NCBI GenBank assembly: GCA_020725805.1
Contig: DYEF01000050.1
Span: 1 to 50,933, forward strand
Direction: 5' to 3'
From: Bdellovibrio sp.
Lineage (GTDB): Bacteria; Myxococcota; SpSt-1050
Length of the DNA stretch: 50,933 nt
Positions 1 to 8,655 of the stretch are shown here, piece by piece. The notes beneath the pieces were generated by a model that had not been told where the DNA came from, searched no databases, and saw only the letters and a list, made by a program, of their open reading frames with translations. Each line of letters starts with the position of its first letter. The first letter of the stretch is position 1. The position numbers were made by a program, and so were the translations under genes.

Positions 1-86
1 ACAAAGGAAAAAGACTTTGCAAAACAAAATCAGGGATAGTAAAAGAATATAGTGAGGCAGTTATATGAAAATCAATGAAGCCGAAA

Positions 87-150
87 AATGTAACATTTTA
101 ATTTTGCAGAAATGTAACATTTTGACGTTGCAGTTACACACCCATATTGT
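87..150 (+). promoter_or_regulatory. Promoter with tandem palindromic operator-like repeats
   Basis: AAATGTAACATTT is a perfect inverted repeat around a central A. Its core AATGTAACATTTT occurs twice, at 87-99 and 111-123, exactly 24 bases apart. The second copy overlaps a sigma70-like -35 box, TTGACG at 122-127, followed after 17 bases by TATTGT at 145-150. Operators placed over a -35 box usually bind a dimeric repressor. The regulator is not identifiable. The gene at 229 is the likely target, with a leader of about 70 bases. Confidence 0.4.
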
Positions 151-228
151 ATGTATTTATTAACTAAATTTTTGTTGAATTTTCTGTATTATTAAATAAT
201 ATTCCGGCATAGAACTCAGAGACTCAAT

Positions 229-879
229 ATGATATTCATGGATTATCGGGAAGAGTTAATATCACATAGGGACAAAGTGCTGGTCCTGCTGAATAGTCCC
301 TCATATTCAGAGATAAAAGAAAAGTTCATACAATTGTGTGATGTTCTTTTGTCCGGTAAGTTTTCTGATAAAGAGATATATCAGGCAGAGGCAGATATTG
401 TCTCCCTTCTTGTCAATAAAAGCTTTGTAAACATAAACAGATATTATCCAGACAGAAAAACGCTTGAGATTAAAGCCATCTCCGGTCTGAATCATATCGT
501 AGAGACAATGATGAAAATGGGTAACATAGGGATTACAGGTAAGAATCTCTCGCTGAATGATAAATTCGTCGAATTATCTCTGCTGCAAGGGAGGCTGATG
601 ATGATTCCCGGGGGATTAGAGGAAGCAGCTCTAAAGGGTTTTCCCGAGCCACTAGTTATATTCATAGATGAAATGTTTGGCCCGTTACTATGTTATGCAG
701 GCGGGTTTGTTTTTAGAGATAATCTTGTTGGCAATCTGGTCATTATAACGAGAAACATAAAAATTGACGAGGAGAAGGAGAATATTATAAATCACTTTTT
801 ACCGGCCTTTGCAATTATTGAGATGCTCTGCAGGAATACAGATACGGTATCCGAAGAAACACCTAATAACCAAATCTGA
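229..879 (+). CDS. Hypothetical GAF-like domain protein
   Basis: This is a 216-residue soluble protein with no signal peptide or membrane segment. The N-terminal 60 residues look helical. Residues 65-200 alternate strands and helices in the manner of a GAF sensor domain, with a turn rich in Pro and Gly near residue 125 and a final hydrophobic strand and helix. No catalytic output domain is attached, so it might be a stand-alone ligand-binding or signalling subunit. A second in-frame ATG lies at 238 and neither start has a good ribosome binding site, so the start is uncertain. It stands alone, behind the palindrome-bearing promoter at 87-150, and its 3' neighbour is on the opposite strand. The GAF assignment is tentative; I do not recognise a named family. 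Confidence 0.6.
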   Translation: MIFMDYREELISHRDKVLVLLNSPSYSEIKEKFIQLCDVLLSGKFSDKEIYQAEADIVSLLVNKSFVNINRYYPDRKTLEIKAISGLNHIVETMMKMGNIGITGKNLSLNDKFVELSLLQGRLMMIPGGLEEAALKGFPEPLVIFIDEMFGPLLCYAGGFVFRDNLVGNLVIITRNIKIDEEKENIINHFLPAFAIIEMLCRNTDTVSEETPNNQI

Positions 880-1003
880 CTTTTATAGTAATAATATAAT
901 ACATAATTTCATACTACGAACTATTTGTGGATTACTGCGGCAAAAACCATAATATATAATGCCCTTGGCCATATTAATATTGCTTAAATATTAAACACAC
1001 CTT

Positions 1004-1023
1004 GAATTACGACGAATTACGAC
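1004..1023. repeat. Two perfect tandem copies of a 10-base unit
   Basis: GAATTACGAC is repeated head to tail at 1004-1013 and 1014-1023, in the 290-base gap between the GAF-like gene and the phosphate transporter. The rest of this gap (880-1169) is A+T-rich and shows no convincing gene, terminator or RNA structure. Confidence 0.5.
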
Positions 1024-1169
1024 CTGCCGGCATTTTCCGGATTGTAAAAGACCAACCGCACAAATAATCACTAAAAAGATATAACTGGCACCGGATATTT
1101 CCAATAAAATCAATGAGTTAAAACGCAACTGATACCCGGAACCGCTTATTGAAGTAAACTGATGAGATC

Positions 1170-2156
1170 TTAGAAAAGATACTGATAAAGTGCAAAGAGG
1201 AGCGCAGAACTGATTGTCGTAAAAGGTATGGTTATTATCCAGGCAATAAATATCCTTCCTGCAAGCCCCCACTTGACCGCTGTAACCCTCTGAATCGTAC
1301 CGACACCCATAATACTTCCTGCGATTGTGTGAGTCGTACTGATCGGGACGCCCAGAACCGATGCCAGTATTATTGAGAGTCCTGCTGATGTCTCGGCCGA
1401 GAATCCGGAGATCGGTTTGAGTTTGGTGACCTTATGCCCCATTGTCTCGATCACCTTCCAGCCACCCATATATGTTCCGATACCAATCGTCAGATATGAA
1501 GCAATTGCTACCCAGTACGGAACATAGAATTTATCTCCCAGAAGTCCACCCGAATATAATGCAATTGCTATTATGCCCATTGTTTTCTGGGCATCGTTGC
1601 CGCCGTGAGAAAGGCTAAATAGTGAGGCTGAGAGAAGCTGCAGTTTTCTGAAAATAAAATCAACCTTAAACGGAGACTTTTCCCGCACAAACAGATAAGA
1701 GATTATCATAAGCATATATCCGAGAACAAATCCAAGAAGCGGAGACAGGAAAATGAATAATACGATTTTGATTATTCCGGAACTATTAAGCGCTGTCATT
1801 CCGCCTTTGACAAGGGCAGGACCAATAAGACCACCTACAAGGGAATGTGAGGCTGATATCGGTATCCCCAGAAATGTTGTAAGCCAGAGCCAGAATGAGG
1901 AACTTATCAATCCTACTGCTATCATCGGAAGAGTAACTATATTCGGGTCAACAACTCCCTTGCCTATCGTATTGGCCACCTTGAGTTCGAAGACAAAAAG
2001 TGCGGCAAAATTGAAGAAGGCCGCCATAAGGACCGCCTGTTTCGGTTTGAGGACCTTTGTTGAGACAATGGTAGCTATTGAATTTGCGGCATCATTCATT
2101 CCATTTAGGAGGTCAAAGAGTAGAGCCATTATCACAATTATGATTATCAGAGTCAT
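1170..2156 (-). CDS. pit: PiT-family inorganic phosphate transporter
   Basis: This polytopic inner-membrane protein should import inorganic phosphate, typically with a cation, as known for the PiT (PHO4) family. It carries both halves of the family's duplicated signature: GMNDAANSIA near the N-terminus and SHGGNDAQK in the middle, each followed by Ser/Thr-His motifs (PISASHS and PISTTHT). About ten hydrophobic segments are visible. The frame is open to a Met at 2195, but the ATG ending at 2156 is preceded by AAGGA about 10 bases upstream, so I prefer it (328 residues). No PhoU-like DUF47 gene, a frequent PiT partner, is next to it. A weak promoter, TTTACA (2228-2223) with TAAGAA (2205-2200) on the minus strand, could drive it. 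The gene stands alone. Confidence 0.92.
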   Translation of the reverse strand: MTLIIIIVIMALLFDLLNGMNDAANSIATIVSTKVLKPKQAVLMAAFFNFAALFVFELKVANTIGKGVVDPNIVTLPMIAVGLISSSFWLWLTTFLGIPISASHSLVGGLIGPALVKGGMTALNSSGIIKIVLFIFLSPLLGFVLGYMLMIISYLFVREKSPFKVDFIFRKLQLLSASLFSLSHGGNDAQKTMGIIAIALYSGGLLGDKFYVPYWVAIASYLTIGIGTYMGGWKVIETMGHKVTKLKPISGFSAETSAGLSIILASVLGVPISTTHTIAGSIMGVGTIQRVTAVKWGLAGRIFIAWIITIPFTTISSALLFALYQYLF

Positions 2157-2297
2157 ATCTACTGAGTCCTTAACAATATATTCGCCAAAAGGCAATGCAT
2201 TCTTAACAATTTAATAATAGGATGTAAATATAAATTTTTATTTGAAAAATATTTTTTATCTGATACATTAAGTCAGGTTTTCCTGCGGAGAGGAAAG

Positions 2298-2777
2298 ATG
2301 ATTATCGGAATTATTTCAGATTCGCACGACAATGTACCAGCAATAAGAAAGGCTATCGCTTTTCTTAACGAAAAAAAAGTCAATATGGTTATTCATGCCG
2401 GAGATTATGTGGCACCGTTCGCGGTCAGATTGTTCAAGGAGCTGGACTGCCCTTGGATAGGAGTATTCGGAAACTGCGACGGCGAAAAGAAGGGACTCAC
2501 ACTTGTCTCCGAGAGCAGAATCCAGGAGCCTCCCTATGAACTGAATCTCGGAGGTAAAAGCGTATATATAACACACGATATCAACATTGCTTCCGAAGAC
2601 GGAGTTATTCCGGGGCGTGATATAGTAATCTGCGGACATACTCATCAGGCATCTGTCAGCAGAAAAGAGAACCAGCTCTATATTAACCCCGGTGAACTCT
2701 GCGGATACGTTTACGGCAAATCCACACTTGCAATTCTGGATACGGAAAAAATGGACGCTGAAATTGTGGAGATTTAA
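2298..2777 (+). CDS. YfcE/MJ0936-type metallophosphoesterase
   Basis: This 159-residue cytoplasmic phosphodiesterase has the calcineurin-like dimetal site complete: Asp8 and His10 (SDSHDN), Asp36 (HAGDY), Asn59 (GNCD), His93 (THD), and His114 and His116 (GHTH). Length and motif order match the YfcE/MJ0936 family, which hydrolyses phosphodiesters in vitro and whose physiological substrate is usually unknown. A GAGAGGAAAG ribosome binding site supports the ATG. It is the first gene of a run in one direction with the 5'-nucleotidase (25-base gap), an OB-fold-like lipoprotein and a HAD phosphatase. That context suggests nucleotide or phosphate-ester turnover. Confidence 0.88.
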   Translation: MIIGIISDSHDNVPAIRKAIAFLNEKKVNMVIHAGDYVAPFAVRLFKELDCPWIGVFGNCDGEKKGLTLVSESRIQEPPYELNLGGKSVYITHDINIASEDGVIPGRDIVICGHTHQASVSRKENQLYINPGELCGYVYGKSTLAILDTEKMDAEIVEI

Positions 2778-2802
2778 TACAGCGAGGTATATCAGAATAT
2801 TT

Positions 2803-4782
2803 ATGACGGATATTTTCTGTACTGCTATTGTAAGAAAGTCGGCTTATTTATGCCTTTTTTCTTTTATCTTTATTTCTATAATGACTTCCTGTAGTGTCAA
2901 GGAAAGGGAACCATATAACCTGAAGGGACAGGACATAAGACTAACAATACTTCACACAAGTGATATTCATTCGAGATTATTCCCATACAAGTATATACCT
3001 CTTACTACAGACGAGGATTTAGGACTTGACCCTGAGAAGGGACCGTTCGGAGGTTTCGCAAGGATTTCCCACATCGTAAAGAGGGAGAGGGAGAAGGCCC
3101 AGAGGGCCGTATATCTGGACTCGGGCGACATCTTTCAGGGTGCACCCGTATTCAACCTCTTCAAGGGAGAAGTGGAATTTGAACTCCTGAGCGAACTCAA
3201 ACCTGCCGCTATGGTAATAGGAAATCACGAGTTTGACCTCGGTGTAAAGAATCTTCAGACCCAGTATGTGAATTACGGATTCTTCCCCCTGCTCGCCGCA
3301 AATTATATATTCGATATAGGCGTCCAGCAGAAGAGCGAACTCGGAAGATATGTATCACCATATACAATTGTCGATGTAGAGGGGCTTAAGCTCGGAATAA
3401 TCGGAATGGGCGATATTGACTCAATGTACTCAATCGGCGAGGGCGGCAACTCAAGCGGAATTACGCCTGTGGATACATACACAGCCCTCACAAGGTATGT
3501 AAATGAAATAAAGGATAGGGTGGACCTCGTAATAGTCCTTTCACATATGGGACTCAGTCACGACGTCAAGATAGTGCAGGGTTATGAGACCTGGCTCAAA
3601 GAAGGAGAGAAACCACCCGAAGGCTGGGTGAGACTCGAGGACAAGAATCCAATCCAGTACGAAGACCCGAATACCCCGCTTAAAGAAGAATCCGATAATC
3701 CCGACCTCGAGCACAAGGACGGATGGGTCAAGTATAAAGTTCCGGGCGTCAGAAATATCGACCTCATTTTAGGAGGTCACCTGCATATAGTTACTGACCC
3801 GCCGAAAGTCCTGAAGGATGTGGATGGCAGGGATGTAATTATCTGTCACGACGGTGCCTTTGCAAAATTCGTCGGGAGGCTCGATATCATTGTAAGAGAC
3901 GGCGAAATAAAGGATTACATTCATCAGATCTTCCCTGTCGACAGCACTGTCCCCGAAGATGCCGAGATCGTAAAGAAGCTCGAACCGTATAAAATAAAGC
4001 TCTACGACGAGATGCAGATTACAAGACCTGTGGCCTTCTCTCTCTCCAAGATCAGAAGATTTAATGCCAACGGAGGCGACTCACAACTCGGTAACCTCGT
4101 CGCAGATGCAATGAGAGTCAGAAAGAGGGTCGAGGCAGAGTTTGCAATTACCAATTCGCTCGGTATCAGAACTGATTTTGAACAGGGGCTGATTAATATC
4201 GAAGACCTCTACAACGTATTCCCCTTTGAAAATACCGTTACCATAATGTATCTCTCGGGGGCCGAGGTGCAGGAGACTCTGGACTATATATCAAGAAGGA
4301 GCGCAGACCGCGGATGCAAGACACAAGCTCAGGTCTCAGGTATATCCTTCGTAATGAACTGCACCAAGAAGAAGGCAGAAAACGTCGGTATCGGAGGTTC
4401 GGGACTTCTTTGTAATGCAGACGGGGATTGTGAAAAGGGAGAATTCTGTGCAGTTGACAAGAGATGCAGAAAACCCCTTGACCCCTCATCCAGTTACAAA
4501 CTCGCAACCAATGATTATATTGCAGGAGGAGGTTCGGGATTTCTGATGCTCAAAAGGAATACCACGAAATACAACACAAAGGTCTCATTGAGGGATACAC
4601 TCAAGGACTATATCCAGACCTTCTCTGTATGTACGGATGATGATTTCAACAGTCTGGACCCGAATACCGCAAAGACACTCAGGGAATCCTACGAGGAACT
4701 TAAAAGTATATACAAACAGGTCCCCTGTATAAACTTCAGCAAATTGTCCGAAGGCGAGAGAATAAAGGTCAAAAATGAATAG
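2803..4782 (+). CDS. 5'-nucleotidase/metallophosphatase lipoprotein
   Basis: This is a secreted lipoprotein related to UshA-type 5'-nucleotidases, which release phosphate from nucleotides outside the inner membrane. The frame is open from 2692, inside the preceding gene, but the ATG at 2803 gives a proper signal peptide ending at lipobox Cys30 (IMTSC). The N-terminal catalytic domain has HTSDIH (Asp54, His56), DSGD (Asp109), GNHEFD (Asn141, His142), LSHMG and GGHLH. The C-terminal substrate domain has GDSQLGNLVADAMR, FPFENTV and the NDYIAGGGSGF loop. Just before that loop sits a Cys-rich insert of roughly 30 residues with paired cysteines, absent from the classic enzymes as I know them. It overlaps the next lipoprotein gene by 8 bases, which implies translational coupling. 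Function is solid; the exact substrate is unknown. Confidence 0.88.
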   Translation: MTDIFCTAIVRKSAYLCLFSFIFISIMTSCSVKEREPYNLKGQDIRLTILHTSDIHSRLFPYKYIPLTTDEDLGLDPEKGPFGGFARISHIVKREREKAQRAVYLDSGDIFQGAPVFNLFKGEVEFELLSELKPAAMVIGNHEFDLGVKNLQTQYVNYGFFPLLAANYIFDIGVQQKSELGRYVSPYTIVDVEGLKLGIIGMGDIDSMYSIGEGGNSSGITPVDTYTALTRYVNEIKDRVDLVIVLSHMGLSHDVKIVQGYETWLKEGEKPPEGWVRLEDKNPIQYEDPNTPLKEESDNPDLEHKDGWVKYKVPGVRNIDLILGGHLHIVTDPPKVLKDVDGRDVIICHDGAFAKFVGRLDIIVRDGEIKDYIHQIFPVDSTVPEDAEIVKKLEPYKIKLYDEMQITRPVAFSLSKIRRFNANGGDSQLGNLVADAMRVRKRVEAEFAITNSLGIRTDFEQGLINIEDLYNVFPFENTVTIMYLSGAEVQETLDYISRRSADRGCKTQAQVSGISFVMNCTKKKAENVGIGGSGLLCNADGDCEKGEFCAVDKRCRKPLDPSSSYKLATNDYIAGGGSGFLMLKRNTTKYNTKVSLRDTLKDYIQTFSVCTDDDFNSLDPNTAKTLRESYEELKSIYKQVPCINFSKLSEGERIKVKNE

Positions 4783-5962
4783 GTTTTACCATTATATTTT
4801 TATTTCGGTATTTCTGGTTTTTATATTTGGCTGCTCGACCGAGAAAATCGGCATCGACAGCGGTCTGCAGTCATTCCAGTTAAAGATTCTGTCACCTGAG
4901 AATCTCGGGTCAGAGAGCGAACTCCTGCCGGCAGATACAAACAGGATTGTATTCCAGGCAAAGGCCCTTGGCAGCAAAGGGCAGGACCCCTTCATAATTA
5001 CCAAAGGGATATCTCTATACCTCAATTTCGGAGGGAAGAGTAATTTTATTAAGACCATCAACATAACTGACGGTCTTTCGAACGAGGAGACAATCGAACT
5101 TTCCGGCGTATACGGGAAGGCACATCTGATGGTAGTGGACGATACGGGTGACGAACCAAGTTATGCCACAGGTTCTTCAGATGAGATCTATTTTAGGAAT
5201 CCTTCCATTTCCGATATCCAGAACAGCACAGCTGAAGAACCGCCTTTCGGAAGCAGTATGACAGGTTACAGGGTAAATATCAGAGGACAGAAGAACAATA
5301 TAGGCAGGATGGTTATAACAGCTGTTACCAATTCGGGTTTCTATGTTACGGACCTCGCCTCCCAGACAACACCTCCCCCATCACTCTTTGTGTACAATTT
5401 TTCGAGACCTTACGGGGTTTACAGATATCAGATGATCTGTCAGCTGACCGGAGGTATTCAGGAACATCTTGGCGATACCCAGATAACATTCCCTGACTGG
5501 ATTTCGTACGACGACTGCAAGACCTCGGATTCGCTTCTCTGCAAAATCTGTGTGGACGAGCTTAAAGATTATGAAAAGAAGAACATAATCGAACCATACC
5601 AGCTAAAGACAGAGACGACGTACGACAAAATACTGATGGAATCACTGGAATCCTCTCTTGTGGAGATAAAGAATGCAACAATTATGAATATGTTCGAATC
5701 GGCCTATGACAGAAGTACATACACGGATTACGGACAGTATAAGGTAAGGCTTAATGACGTAACGGCCTCTGCCACATTCCTTGTAATATCAAGAGACAAC
5801 GTATCCGATTTCGACCCGGCACAATATATCGGGAAGAGCTTCTCCTATGTCAGAGGAATACTTACCGAACTCAATTTCGGAAGCAAAAACTCAATGTGGA
5901 TAATAAACGTAAGGGACAAATATGATATCTGCATAGAGGATTATTGCCCTAAAAAGAACTGA
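4775..5962 (+). CDS. Lipoprotein with two OB-fold-like regions
   Basis: This is a 395-residue lipoprotein: a hydrophobic signal ends at Cys20 (FIFGC). After a beta-rich N-terminal 120 residues, residues about 165-240 follow the pattern G-x-V...GFYV-x-D...LFVYNF...TQI. This resembles the OB-fold found in extracellular nucleases of the ExeM type. A second such region lies near residues 295-390 (YGQYKVRLND, AQYIGKSFSYVRGIL). I see no nuclease catalytic motif. The start overlaps the 5'-nucleotidase gene by 8 bases with an AAGGT upstream. The pairing suggests a nucleic-acid-binding or substrate-capture partner that feeds the nucleotidase at the cell surface. The OB reading is inference; the lipoprotein call is firm. 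Confidence 0.75.
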   Translation: MNRFYHYIFISVFLVFIFGCSTEKIGIDSGLQSFQLKILSPENLGSESELLPADTNRIVFQAKALGSKGQDPFIITKGISLYLNFGGKSNFIKTINITDGLSNEETIELSGVYGKAHLMVVDDTGDEPSYATGSSDEIYFRNPSISDIQNSTAEEPPFGSSMTGYRVNIRGQKNNIGRMVITAVTNSGFYVTDLASQTTPPPSLFVYNFSRPYGVYRYQMICQLTGGIQEHLGDTQITFPDWISYDDCKTSDSLLCKICVDELKDYEKKNIIEPYQLKTETTYDKILMESLESSLVEIKNATIMNMFESAYDRSTYTDYGQYKVRLNDVTASATFLVISRDNVSDFDPAQYIGKSFSYVRGILTELNFGSKNSMWIINVRDKYDICIEDYCPKKN

Positions 5963-5997
5963 TAAAGGCTTCTTCTCTGATTAAAGAGGTAGGTACC

Positions 5998-6657
5998 GTG
6001 AAAAATTTATCAGCACAGAAGACAAAAGGAGTTATCTTTGATTTTGACGGAGTTATTGCAGACAGCGAACCTTTCTGGGATAGTGCCGACAGAATTATAG
6101 TAGAGCAGGAAGGGAAGAGATTCATTCCCGAAGTCAAAAATATCATAATGGGTCTTGCACCTTCGCTTTCCATAGCAGAGATATGCAGAATTCATAGAAT
6201 AGAAACATCACCGGAGGTACTGCTGAAAAAGAGAGAGAACCTGATGAAGAAATTCTATGACAATATAATAGAACCCGTTCCGGGTGCCTGTGAGATACTC
6301 GAATATCTCTTCGGAAAGGGAGTAAAACTCGCTCTTGCAAGCTCCACCCCGAAGAGGCTGTTTGAAAAGGCATTAAAGAGATTCGGCATAGATAGGTTTT
6401 TCGATGTTATTGTTACATCAGACGATATAAGAAAATCAAAACCTGATCCGGAGATTTTTATAAGGGCCAGAAAACTCCTCGGACTTAATGCAAAGGAACT
6501 CATCATAGTCGAAGATTCGCGCTCCGGGGTCGAGGCCGCAATTGCATCCGGCATCAAAGTCTTCTGGCTGAAAAATATCTCCGCAAATATCAAAGGTCTG
6601 CATCCGGATTATATCATTAATTCTCTGTCGGATCTGAGACTTTATTTCGAGAGATAA
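5998..6657 (+). CDS. HAD-superfamily hydrolase, beta-phosphoglucomutase-like
   Basis: This 219-residue cytoplasmic HAD phosphatase has all four motifs: DFDGV (nucleophile Asp15, acid Asp17), ASST (Ser/Thr motif II), KPDPEIF (Lys motif III) and VEDSRSGVEAA (motif IV). The helical cap after motif I places it with the beta-phosphoglucomutase/phosphatase subgroup. The substrate could be a sugar phosphate or a nucleotide; the 5'-nucleotidase neighbourhood favours salvage but does not prove it. The start is GTG, 8 bases after AGAGG. It lies 35 bases downstream of the OB-like lipoprotein and ends the operon. The next gene runs the other way, with only about 17 bases between the stop codons. Confidence 0.85.
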   Translation: MKNLSAQKTKGVIFDFDGVIADSEPFWDSADRIIVEQEGKRFIPEVKNIIMGLAPSLSIAEICRIHRIETSPEVLLKKRENLMKKFYDNIIEPVPGACEILEYLFGKGVKLALASSTPKRLFEKALKRFGIDRFFDVIVTSDDIRKSKPDPEIFIRARKLLGLNAKELIIVEDSRSGVEAAIASGIKVFWLKNISANIKGLHPDYIINSLSDLRLYFER

Positions 6658-6674
6658 TAAGAAGAAAAGACTTT

Positions 6675-7535
6675 CTATAACTTTTTCAGTACCGTAAATC
6701 TGGGCCTGCCCGAATAGTCCCTCCCCAGAAAAACCACCCCGAACCTGTCTCTCAGGATATCCTCCCTCAATCCGAACTCTTCTGAATGTTCGAAGACAAG
6801 AAGCCCCTTATCTCTTAGATATCTATGTGACTCTTCAATCAGTCTAAGTATTATCTCATTCCCGTCTCTTCCTCCGTCGAGTGCTATTCTGGGCTCAAAC
6901 TCGGTTATATCAGGCGACAGGGATTTCAGAAGTTCTGTTCTTATATATGGAGGATTGCTCACAATCAGGTCATAACCTGAATCCCGGACATTTTCGAACA
7001 GAGATGATCTTATCGCAAAATATTTTTTATCCGGACACAGTATTTTGAGATTTCTTTCTGCCACGGCAAGTGCCTCTTGCGATATATCCGACACAAAAAT
7101 CTCCCTTACAGACGAATTCCTCAAAACAGAGACAGCAATACAGCCTGAACCTGTACCCACATCAATCAATCTGCTCTCTTCATTCAGTCCGGCATTACTG
7201 AGTATCCATTCTACCATACATTCCGTCTCCGGTCTTGGGATGAGCACATTCCTGTCAACATAGAACTGAAGCGAAAAAAATTCCTTTCTGCCGAGTATAT
7301 ATGCGACGGGTTCTCTCTTCTGCCTCCGCTTTATAAGTGCCAGAAATCTCTCCTTTTCGTCCTGATTCATTGGCCTGTCATAATTTATATATAACTGGAC
7401 GCGGCTCAGTCCCAAAACCTCGGAGAGCAGAAGTTCGGAATCGAGTCTGGATGATTCAATGCCGGCAGTCCTGAGCTCCGAGGCCGCCCACATAAGGGCA
7501 GATAGAACAGTACCTTTTTTTATCTGACCGCTCAT
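6675..7535 (-). CDS. prmC: Release-factor glutamine methyltransferase
   Basis: PrmC (HemK) methylates the glutamine of the GGQ motif in release factors RF1 and RF2 using S-adenosylmethionine. At 286 residues it has the usual length. A helical N-terminal domain precedes the SAM-binding loop [10 protein letters not shown] (125-134), and the signature NPPY lies at 194-197. The ATG overlaps the prfA stop by 4 bases, so both are translationally coupled. This order, substrate gene then modifying enzyme, is widespread in bacteria and supports the assignment. Confidence 0.95.
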   Translation of the reverse strand: MSGQIKKGTVLSALMWAASELRTAGIESSRLDSELLLSEVLGLSRVQLYINYDRPMNQDEKERFLALIKRRQKREPVAYILGRKEFFSLQFYVDRNVLIPRPETECMVEWILSNAGLNEESRLIDVGTGSGCIAVSVLRNSSVREIFVSDISQEALAVAERNLKILCPDKKYFAIRSSLFENVRDSGYDLIVSNPPYIRTELLKSLSPDITEFEPRIALDGGRDGNEIILRLIEESHRYLRDKGLLVFEHSEEFGLREDILRDRFGVVFLGRDYSGRPRFTVLKKL

Positions 7536-8599
7536 TCCCCGCCTTTTTTCAGTGCCTCTGCCTGATAATATGTCCTGAGTGCAATTACCAGTTCGTCAAT
7601 ATCCCCGTCGAGAATCATATCCAGTTTATGGGATGTAAAACCTATTCTGTGGTCGGTTACCCTGTTCTGCGGAAAATTATATGTCCTTATCTTTTCTGCC
7701 CGCTCACCGCTCCCTACCTGACTCCTTCTGGCATTTGCTATCTCCTTCTCCTGCGCCTCCCTCTCCATCTCGAAGAGTCTCGCTCTCAGAATCTTTAAGG
7801 CCCTCGCCTTGTTCTTCTGCTGTGACCTCTCGTCCTGACAGCTGACCACTATACCCGTCGGTTTGTGGACTACCCTTACGGCCGAGTCAGTTGTATTGAC
7901 ACCCTGCCCTCCCGGACCGGAGGCCCTGCAGACCTCGATCTCGAGGTCTTTCTCGTCTATCTTCACGTCTATTTCGTCCGCCTCGGGCAGGACTGCAACC
8001 GTCGCAGTCGAGGTATGGATTCTGCCCGACGCCTCGGTTACCGGAACTCTCTGGACCCTGTGAACACCGCTCTCATACTTGAGATTGGAATAGACATTGT
8101 TGCCGGATATCATTGCTATTACTTCCTTGATACCCTTGAGCCCGGTGGTATTCATCGAGAGAACCTCGACCTTCCATTTTTTGGAGTCCGCATATTTGGA
8201 ATACATCCTGAACAGGTCTCCGGCAAAGAGCGAAGCCTCCTCCCCGCCTGTACCTGCACGTATTTCGAGTATAATATTCTTTTCATCGTTCGGGTCCTTG
8301 GGGAGAAGCAGTACCTTTATCTCCTCATTGAGTCTTTCCAGCTCCGATGTAATCTTTTCGACCTCCTGTCTGGCGAGTTCCTTAATATCTGTCTCCTGTG
8401 AAGAGAGCATCTCCTTAGCCTCTTCAAGCTCTTTTGTCTTACCCTGAAGCAGTCGGAACTTCTCCACTATGGGTTCAAGCTGTGCCCTCTCCTTTGCAAT
8501 CTTCTCGAATTCCGGCCTGTTGGCTATGACGGCCGGCTCTGTCATCCTTGCTGACAACTCATCGAATCTCTTTTCAATCTCCAGTAGTTTATCGTACAT
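7532..8599 (-). CDS. prfA: Peptide chain release factor 1
   Basis: RF1 recognises UAA and UAG stop codons and triggers peptide release. The GGQ catalytic motif lies at residues 230-232 ([10 protein letters not shown]). The codon-recognition motif is PVT at 186-188, a PxT form typical of RF1 and not the SPF of RF2. Length (355 residues) is standard. The open frame extends to a TTG at 8605, but ATG at 8599 sits about 7 bases after a GAGG and matches the usual N-terminus, so I chose it. It lies 56 bases downstream of the DUF1385 gene and overlaps prmC. Confidence 0.96.
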   Translation of the reverse strand: MYDKLLEIEKRFDELSARMTEPAVIANRPEFEKIAKERAQLEPIVEKFRLLQGKTKELEEAKEMLSSQETDIKELARQEVEKITSELERLNEEIKVLLLPKDPNDEKNIILEIRAGTGGEEASLFAGDLFRMYSKYADSKKWKVEVLSMNTTGLKGIKEVIAMISGNNVYSNLKYESGVHRVQRVPVTEASGRIHTSTATVAVLPEADEIDVKIDEKDLEIEVCRASGPGGQGVNTTDSAVRVVHKPTGIVVSCQDERSQQKNKARALKILRARLFEMEREAQEKEIANARRSQVGSGERAEKIRTYNFPQNRVTDHRIGFTSHKLDMILDGDIDELVIALRTYYQAEALKKGGE

Positions 8600-8655
8600 A
8601 CACAATACCTCGTTTGTGGTTATCTGCCCTCAGATTTACGTCTGCCCTGATACCG

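Noticed and set aside
991-1272. Minus-strand frame of 93 residues overlapping the 3' end of the phosphate transporter gene, with a hydrophobic stretch
   Set aside because: It overlaps a clear gene in another frame, has no ribosome binding site and matches no family I recognise; the hydrophobic run can arise from A+T-rich DNA.
1753-2214. Plus-strand frame of 153 residues opposite the phosphate transporter
   Set aside because: It is the antisense shadow of a conserved membrane protein gene and has no start signal.
7865-8401. Plus-strand frame of 178 residues opposite prfA
   Set aside because: Antisense to the highly conserved RF1 gene and without domain-like composition.
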